Below, piece by piece: positions 5,565-10,298 of a stretch of DNA of 10,298 bases. Both the position numbers and the translations under genes were made by a program. Within the stretch, counting starts at the first letter, position 1. Each line of letters begins with the position of its first letter. The notes under the pieces were generated by a model. That model did no database searches, was not told the DNA's origin, and worked only from the letters and a program-made list of their open reading frames with translations. Source of the stretch: GYS-P2D sp964489125 (GTDB lineage Bacteria; Bacteroidota; Bacteroidia; Chitinophagales; Saprospiraceae); contig CAZAXY010000118.1 in NCBI GenBank assembly GCA_964489125.1, positions 1-10,298 on the forward strand, given 5' to 3'.

Positions 5565-7979
5565 CTACAACCCTATCCCAAAGCGAATGTTCCGTTGAGT
5601 CTGCCCAGATTGAACCGACCAAACAACGTCCACTCTCAGCACCCTAAATAGATCCCACCCTACATTGTTAAATCCTACATTGAATTCCCAATAAGCAGGA
5701 TTACTGGGAGTATCCAAATAACGTGCTCCTGCAACTAAACTAAACCCAGTTTGCATCAGGCCAGGAATACGACCGAGAACCCAACCATTGAAATCGTGAT
5801 TAACATGAGCTTGAACAAAGCTCTCGTTAGTACTAAAATCATAGTATGGAAGGTTTAAAAATGTGCCTTGTTCAGAGTCAGAAGGATAGATCAATAGTTG
5901 ATTGCCTTGGAAATGGAAATTATCAACAAAAGCAGCTCTTTCATTGGATAAGAATGTGCCGCCCTCTAAAAAGTAGGAGAAATCCCCTTTATTACCTATT
6001 GATAAGTAGTCACCTATATTCAAACTAACTTTATGATATGATAGATTAGTACCGAGTGTCCTGATAGCTCCAGTATATGACAACCGAAGCTGCGGCCCTG
6101 AATATCCGTCACTATATCGTCTATCCGGAAATATGGAATACTTCTGCCCTATTCTGATGCGCAGATCAGCATTTAGTATTAATGCTTTTGCATCGCCTAG
6201 CGCCCGTGCATCGAAAGAAGTGAAAAAAACAGGTGAATAATCTATCCTTGTCCGATCCTCATACCTCACTGATGTGTTAAGCACAATCCCTGGGCTCACA
6301 TCAGTCTGCCATCTTAACCCCAGCTCGCTCTTGCTATAAAATCGAGCGAAAAATTGATTAGCGACTAACGAGTAAATACTATTATAGAATGGTGATATAG
6401 CAGGAGTATTGTTAATCTGATTTATCCGACTGCCACCAAATACCGCAAACTCGGTACTGGTAGTTCGGTTAGGTCTGTAGACTAAATTGCCCCAATACCT
6501 TAGTTTCTTTTCCCTAAATCCATAATCCAAAGTACTCGAATACAATATCCTACGGGTTTCCTTTTCATCAAAGTACTTGCGATAATTAAGACCAATTTTT
6601 GTCTTAACACCCTGTATTTCGTTATAATTCAATCCTCGCAGAGGGGAATTTATATCTATGTATTGCATGGAATTAGAATGACGGTAGCTGTATCCACTAA
6701 GGAGATTCCCTAATGAAAACTTGTTGTTCTCCCGATCCAATGAATCCTTGAATGCCGGGCTCTCACGAATCTCTCGTATACTGTCTTTTTGGATGTAATC
6801 TCGAGTCTCTATTCTAGTTAGGGGCACTGGTCTAATCTCAGCCCAAAATGCCGAGTCACGCTCATTACTCCCCTCTTCTACTACGTGTGTAACATGCTTA
6901 AAGAATTTCTTATCCAACTGTGGATCGAAGTTGTAATCACTATAGATCGCTGTAAACTCTCCCTCAACCACAAAACCCAATCCTCCAAACTGAAAGGTGA
7001 TGATGTTGCTAAATAGAGCTCTGCTGTCAGAATCACCGATCGGTATAAAAACCTGCTCAAAATTGAGGCTGTCTAAAAAATAGACTTGGGAAGCCTGCTT
7101 GGATAAGCTAAGGTCGAGAGAATGAACATTCCAGACGTCTTCGACGATATAGATATAACCCGACACCGCAGGATCTGATTGAGACCTCGGGATCACTTCA
7201 ATCTTGTTGATGAGTCGATTCTTCTCATCATAAAACGTCCCATCCAATCTATATCTATAATACTTCAGCGCATTGTCAGCAATCGGTAAAATGATTGCTC
7301 TCGCCAGGGACTCGGTATTCTTGTAAATATTAAACTGCATCTCAGCAGCGCTATTAAAACTGTAGCCTTGATCGTCACCACTGATTTTAGATGAAGTAAT
7401 TACCTCCTTATAATTATCTGGTCGACTGTAGTAGAGATCAGAGATGGACTCAGATAGATATACGATGCCCTGGCGGTTACTATCGAGAGCTCCATCCATA
7501 TCTCCGACCTCGATTCCTAATACTTTTTCAGGTGCATCCAAGACCTTGTTATATCCCTTGACATATACTTCGCAAGCATACTGTTCATGCAAGTTGTTGT
7601 GGAAATCACGGTTTTTTATAGCCTGACGAATGACTCGATAGGCAGGGTCTTCAGCATCAGCAGCGACTACAACTTCATCAATGAGGAGTGCCTGCTCAGC
7701 GAGTACAATGTCAATTATTTGTGGAGTACCATCAATCTGTATACTCTTAACCTGAGTTTCATATCCGATGAACTGATAGACGACGTCATAGCTGCCATTG
7801 TTTAAATTGAGTTGATAGACGCCTTCCAGATTAGTAGTAGTTCCTGTGGATGTACCTTGTATGTATATGCTAACAAGAGGTAAGAGCTCACCAGATCGAT
7901 CACTTACGCTACCTGTAATCTGACCAAAGGTGACGATGCTGTAGAGGAATGTAGTAATGAGAATTATTTGTCTGAGCAT
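5565..7979 (-). CDS. DUF5686 outer-membrane protein with carboxypeptidase-regulatory-like N-terminus
   Basis: An 804-residue protein. Residues 1-20 are a signal peptide (cleavage near FGQ/ITG). Residues 21-95 are a carboxypeptidase-regulatory-like domain (ITGSVSDRSGELLPLVSIYI, GTTTNLEGVYQLNL, IGYETQ). About residue 101 onward is the DUF5686 region: LIDEVVVAADAEDPAYRVIR, then YACEVYVKGY, then NKIEVIPRSQSDPAVSGYIY and VEDVWNVHSLDLSLSKQ. The C-terminal third alternates aromatic and polar residues in amphipathic strands and ends IRFGIGL, as expected for an outer-membrane beta-barrel. Length and domain order match the common Bacteroidota family. Its biochemical function is not established; the plug-plus-barrel look invites comparison with TonB-dependent receptors, but there is no TonB box or clear plug domain, so I do not assign transport. 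ATG 7979 is chosen because it places the signal peptide at the N-terminus. The DM13/repeat gene lies 218 bases downstream on the same strand. Confidence 0.92.
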   Translation of the reverse strand: MLRQIILITTFLYSIVTFGQITGSVSDRSGELLPLVSIYIQGTSTGTTTNLEGVYQLNLNNGSYDVVYQFIGYETQVKSIQIDGTPQIIDIVLAEQALLIDEVVVAADAEDPAYRVIRQAIKNRDFHNNLHEQYACEVYVKGYNKVLDAPEKVLGIEVGDMDGALDSNRQGIVYLSESISDLYYSRPDNYKEVITSSKISGDDQGYSFNSAAEMQFNIYKNTESLARAIILPIADNALKYYRYRLDGTFYDEKNRLINKIEVIPRSQSDPAVSGYIYIVEDVWNVHSLDLSLSKQASQVYFLDSLNFEQVFIPIGDSDSRALFSNIITFQFGGLGFVVEGEFTAIYSDYNFDPQLDKKFFKHVTHVVEEGSNERDSAFWAEIRPVPLTRIETRDYIQKDSIREIRESPAFKDSLDRENNKFSLGNLLSGYSYRHSNSMQYIDINSPLRGLNYNEIQGVKTKIGLNYRKYFDEKETRRILYSSTLDYGFREKKLRYWGNLVYRPNRTTSTEFAVFGGSRINQINNTPAISPFYNSIYSLVANQFFARFYSKSELGLRWQTDVSPGIVLNTSVRYEDRTRIDYSPVFFTSFDARALGDAKALILNADLRIRIGQKYSIFPDRRYSDGYSGPQLRLSYTGAIRTLGTNLSYHKVSLNIGDYLSIGNKGDFSYFLEGGTFLSNERAAFVDNFHFQGNQLLIYPSDSEQGTFLNLPYYDFSTNESFVQAHVNHDFNGWVLGRIPGLMQTGFSLVAGARYLDTPSNPAYWEFNVGFNNVGWDLFRVLRVDVVWSVQSGQTQRNIRFGIGL

Positions 7980-8243
7980 ACTATGAAATTAGGAAGGAAA
8001 CTCCTGATGAGATAGTGATTTCATAAACTTGACATAGTCTTAATACAAGTGTTAATAGAACCTTTATACCCTACTTTAGACCATGTTCATTGAGCACCGA
8101 GCAGTCTATACATGACAAACTACTTTTTTTAATGGTAATACATTATTTAGGCCGTCATAAAATGACTGAACGTAAAATTACTAGCAGAATTCTATTATAA
8201 TACTTAAGGGCAGATGTCTTAATACTGTGTCTTTAAGGTAATC
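7980..8243. other. AT-rich intergenic stretch upstream of the DUF5686 gene
   Basis: No gene or RNA recognised. On the - strand it should contain the promoter of the DUF5686 gene; I found no clear TTTG/TAnnTTTG pair and no Shine-Dalgarno before ATG 7979. On the + strand there is a TATAAT hexamer at 8196-8201 without a matching -35 element, a T-run at 8123-8130 without a preceding stem, and a minor 5-bp hairpin GTCAT-AAA-ATGAC at 8154-8166. Confidence 0.4.
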
Positions 8244-8375
8244 ATGGAACAGATCATAAAGACAAATCAAAATCGCGTCTCAGGCCACAAAGTCATATCA
8301 ATAGGCATAGAAGTCGTCAAGGTAGCAGCGATTTTGTATGTGCTGATTAGCACGTACAGCGTATTGTCAACTTAA
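8244..8375 (+). CDS. Possible small hydrophobic protein, 43 residues
   Basis: A short open frame not recognised as any family. It starts at ATG 8244 with a Shine-Dalgarno-like TAAGGT at 8234-8239, five bases after the AAGG core, and ends at TAA 8373-8375. The product begins polar and basic (MEQIIKTNQNRVSGHK) and continues as a hydrophobic stretch (VISIGIEVVKVAAILYVLIS), interrupted by one Glu and one Lys. It could be a single membrane-associated helix. A TATAAT hexamer lies 43 bases upstream of the start. It fits the gap exactly, ending 5 bases before the convergent stop at 8381. Against it: small size, a strong hairpin inside its 3' end, the charged residues within the helix, and the fact that Shine-Dalgarno motifs are not a reliable signal in Bacteroidota. 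It may be chance. Confidence 0.3.
   Translation: MEQIIKTNQNRVSGHKVISIGIEVVKVAAILYVLISTYSVLST
8334..8359. terminator. Strong hairpin downstream of the small barrel gene
   Basis: An inverted repeat of 11 pairs with two G-U-type wobbles (8334-8344 with 8349-8359) around a GATT loop; the core is GTGCT-GATT-AGCAC. On the - strand it begins 21 bases after the barrel gene's stop, the right place for a 3' end or terminator. It is followed there by CAAAAT and not by a U-tract, so it is not a classic intrinsic terminator. It also overlaps codons 31-39 of the possible small + strand gene. Confidence 0.4.
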
Positions 8376-8380
8376 TCTTG

Positions 8381-8938
8381 TTAAAGCTTATAATATAGAA
8401 ATAAGGCAAGATTACCATTGGTAAGATCTGTTGCCGCTCCGAATCTATCCTCAGAAGCAATATTGATCAAACTATTGCTATAGTTAATCCCGATACCCAA
8501 CTTTTCTAGTTCGAGCACAGCTCCAAAGTTAGCGCCCCAATCAGTTTTATTAAAGCTGTCTGTATTAAAAATTCCTGAAGATGAATTGAGTAGATATCCG
8601 AAGTAGGGTCCGCCTTCAATAACTATAGGTCCTAGATTAAGGCCAAGGTTAAGTGGCACTTCGATATAACTCAGATTAGTATCGTCGGATGCTCCCGCAT
8701 CATCGGCGATAGCACCCTTGAGATGGTAGATAGCAGCTGGGCGTATGCTCCATAGTTTCCCAATAGGTATATTACCATTAAGGCCGAGGTGAAAACCTGG
8801 TTTACTGTTAAACACGATATCGTCTGTATTAGAGTCTATAGAGATATTAGAGTAGTTCAGGCCGCCCCTAATCATAACTTGAGCTGAGATGCAAAAAGTA
8901 AATGAGAGCAAGGTGCATAATAACAAGAATCGTTTCAT
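8381..8938 (-). CDS. Small outer-membrane beta-barrel protein (PorT-like / OMP_b-brl_2 type)
   Basis: A 185-residue protein. Residues 1-20 are a signal peptide (KRFLLLCTLLSFTFCISAQ). The mature part is a chain of short amphipathic strands typical of the eight-stranded PorT-like barrels abundant in Bacteroidota: VMIRGGLNYSNISI, GFHLGLNGNIPIG, LSYIEVPLNLGLNL, IEGGPYFGYLL, DWGANFGAVLELEKLGIGI, and a terminal strand LALFLYYKL. These proteins sit in the outer membrane; individual functions are mostly unknown. ATG 8938 is chosen over the in-frame ATG at 8986, because the longer form would put 16 polar residues ahead of the signal peptide. The gene is separated by 131 bases from the helicase gene upstream and probably has its own promoter there, though I see no clear consensus. 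Confidence 0.88.
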   Translation of the reverse strand: MKRFLLLCTLLSFTFCISAQVMIRGGLNYSNISIDSNTDDIVFNSKPGFHLGLNGNIPIGKLWSIRPAAIYHLKGAIADDAGASDDTNLSYIEVPLNLGLNLGPIVIEGGPYFGYLLNSSSGIFNTDSFNKTDWGANFGAVLELEKLGIGINYSNSLINIASEDRFGAATDLTNGNLALFLYYKL

Positions 8939-9069
8939 AGCATACTTTTTAGTGGATATAGCTGTGTGACGACTATGTAACGGCAAAATGTTACAAGGAT
9001 GTACAGAGCTATCTCATTATTAAGGCTAAATCTGAGCTATATCGGCATAAATCAGAGGTAAACCCCTAG
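8939..9069 (-). promoter_or_regulatory. Gap between helicase stop and barrel gene start
   Basis: 131 AT-rich bases that should carry the barrel gene's promoter. On the - strand TAACATTTTG (8984-8993) is a loose relative of the TAnnTTTG -7 element with two extra bases; no partner at -33 is convincing. Just after the helicase stop a 5-bp GC-rich stem (AGGGG-TTTA-CCTCT on the - strand) could be a weak terminator, but it has no U-tract. Confidence 0.2.
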
Positions 9070-10298
9070 TTAAAGAGCCTTCATTACCGTCTTTTTCAAG
9101 CGAGATGTGTAATCCTCTATTGCCCACTCCTTATAGTTGCGTGTACTATTGCAGATGCAGTAGCAATACCGCCGGATGCGATCTTCTATGTCATATTTGA
9201 GCAAGCGTATCATCGTTAGGGCAGTCATCAGGTCATCCGTGTTTTCGAGGATGATCTTGACATGTTGATCAAGTGCATTGTCGATAACCACTGAAGACTT
9301 CTGTCTATTTTTTACGGCTTCATCATATGCGGCATTGATATTAAACAAGACTTCCTCAGACTTGCTAAACATAGCCCTGAGTTCGTCAGGCATGACATAT
9401 CTGAAGCGTCGCTCGATCTCATCATCAGTGATGAGGCTCTCTAAGAACTGAATTGGATTTCTAAATATCTTCTGCCAGTCTATCTCAGAGTCCCAGAGAC
9501 CAAACCTCGCCGCATTATTACCCAGATCCACTACATCAAAGGTCTTCTTATTATCGAGCACACGAGAGCCTCTCCCGATCATCTGAAAATACAGCGTCAG
9601 TGATCTCGTCGCTCTATTGATCACTATGGTCTCGATTGTCGGTTCATCAAATCCCGTAGTCAGTATACTCACACTCGACAGGATCGCATTGGGTTTCTCC
9701 TTAAACCACTGGAGTATCTCTGCTCGCTCCTTTTTAGTATGTGTATTATCGAGATGTCTTATCTCATAGCCTTTCGCTCTGAAGGTCTCATAGACGTATC
9801 TCGACGTGTTGATACCATTGTTGAAGATTAAGGTCTTCTTACCCTTAGCTCTTTGCTCATAAGCATACAAGAGCTTACTCCGCATGTCATCACTAGTATA
9901 AAGCTCTTCTGACGACGATACGGTATAGTCTCCATTGATACCGACTTTCAAGGTGCCGAGTCCCACGTCATAACTATAAATCGTCGCCTTAGACAAGAAT
10001 CCCTTGTCAATTAAGGAAGCTATACTACTCCCTACTATAAGCTCCTCATAGGTATCCTTCATTGGCAACTTAATATTAGAGCTCAGGGGTGTAGCCGTAA
10101 CGCCTAACATGAAAGTCTCATCGAAGAACTTGAACAGCTTTCTGAATGAATTGTGATGTGCCTCATCAATAATCACCAATCCAACCTCAGAGAGGTCTAT
10201 TTTCTTTTCATTAAGGCGATTATTGAGGGTCTCAACCATCGCAACGAAGGCCATATATTGATCGGCATCAGGTAGTTCTTTGACCTGACTATTAATCA
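9070..10298 (-). CDS. Superfamily 2 DEAD/DEAH-box helicase, N-terminus beyond window
   Basis: C-terminal 408 residues of an ATP-dependent helicase or translocase. The frame is open to the window edge (INSQVKELPDADQY precedes Met at 10254), so that ATG is internal. Counting from that Met, the motifs are: motif II DEAH at 30-33 in VIIDEAHHNSF; motif III-type TATP at 53-56; the second RecA-like domain from about 125, with KTLIFNNGI; motif V-like LTTGFDEP at 198-205; and motif VI QMIGRGSR at 224-231. Motif I (Walker A) must lie outside. The order and GFDEP/GRGSR forms match the COG1061 / type III restriction R-subunit-like group. After about residue 265 there is a C-terminal extension of some 130 residues without a recognised domain, containing a C-x-C-x-C cluster (364-368). 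A role in DNA repair, restriction or a mobile element cannot be decided. No nuclease or methylase gene is visible beside it. Confidence 0.92.
   Translation of the reverse strand, partial: INSQVKELPDADQYMAFVAMVETLNNRLNEKKIDLSEVGLVIIDEAHHNSFRKLFKFFDETFMLGVTATPLSSNIKLPMKDTYEELIVGSSIASLIDKGFLSKATIYSYDVGLGTLKVGINGDYTVSSSEELYTSDDMRSKLLYAYEQRAKGKKTLIFNNGINTSRYVYETFRAKGYEIRHLDNTHTKKERAEILQWFKEKPNAILSSVSILTTGFDEPTIETIVINRATRSLTLYFQMIGRGSRVLDNKKTFDVVDLGNNAARFGLWDSEIDWQKIFRNPIQFLESLITDDEIERRFRYVMPDELRAMFSKSEEVLFNINAAYDEAVKNRQKSSVVIDNALDQHVKIILENTDDLMTALTMIRLLKYDIEDRIRRYCYCICNSTRNYKEWAIEDYTSRLKKTVMKAL

Noticed and set aside
5565..7979. DUF5686 protein as a TonB-dependent receptor
   Set aside because: It has the carboxypeptidase-regulatory-like start and a barrel-like end, but the middle matches DUF5686 motifs and no TonB box or plug domain is seen.
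8123..8130. T-run as an intrinsic terminator
   Set aside because: No stem precedes it on the + strand and no + strand gene ends there.
8939..8986. Longer start for the beta-barrel gene at 8986
   Set aside because: It would place 16 polar residues before a clear signal peptide; ATG 8938 is more sensible.
10252..10254. ATG as the start of the helicase gene
   Set aside because: The frame stays open to the window edge and the Walker A motif is missing, so the true start lies outside.
9070..10298. Helicase as evidence of a restriction or defence island
   Set aside because: Motifs fit several SF2 roles and no methylase, nuclease or other defence gene is visible in the window.

Overview
The window looks like chromosomal DNA of a member of the Bacteroidota, probably a marine or free-living Saprospirales-type organism. 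The phylum call rests on families and habits typical of that group: a DUF5686 protein with an N-terminal carboxypeptidase-regulatory-like domain, a PorT-like small outer-membrane barrel, a large secreted protein ending in a dockerin-like segment, lipoprotein signals on accessory enzymes, and start codons mostly without Shine-Dalgarno sequences. The order-level guess is weaker. I see no RNA gene, insertion sequence, integrase, CRISPR array or origin.

Layout. Bases 1-2444 (+ strand) hold the 3' part of an S9B (DPP-IV-like) serine peptidase followed 45 bases later by an S1-family sulfatase lipoprotein, probably one transcription unit for breaking down extracellular peptides and sulfated polymers. 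A short hairpin at 2449-2469 separates this unit from convergent genes. Bases 2471-7979 (- strand) hold, in transcription order, a DUF5686 outer-membrane protein, an 812-residue secreted multidomain protein (signal peptide, DM13-like domain, poly-Glu linker, four 120-residue four-cysteine repeats, carboxypeptidase-regulatory-like domain, dockerin-like segment) and, almost abutting it, a Dabb-domain lipoprotein. Bases 7980-8380 form the largest gap. It contains a possible 43-codon + strand gene for a small hydrophobic peptide and a strong hairpin. Bases 8381-8938 (- strand) encode a small outer-membrane beta-barrel. Bases 9070-10298 (- strand) encode the C-terminal part of a superfamily 2 DEAH helicase that runs off the window.

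Working together. Most products carry export signals, so this is mainly an envelope/secretome neighbourhood: peptidase and sulfatase as hydrolases, two outer-membrane barrels, and a DM13/repeat protein coupled to a Dabb lipoprotein. The functional link among them is inferred from location and gene order only. The DM13-repeat-dockerin-like protein with its paired Dabb lipoprotein is the least described element here. No complete defence or mobile system is visible; the helicase fragment could belong to one outside the window, but that cannot be judged here.
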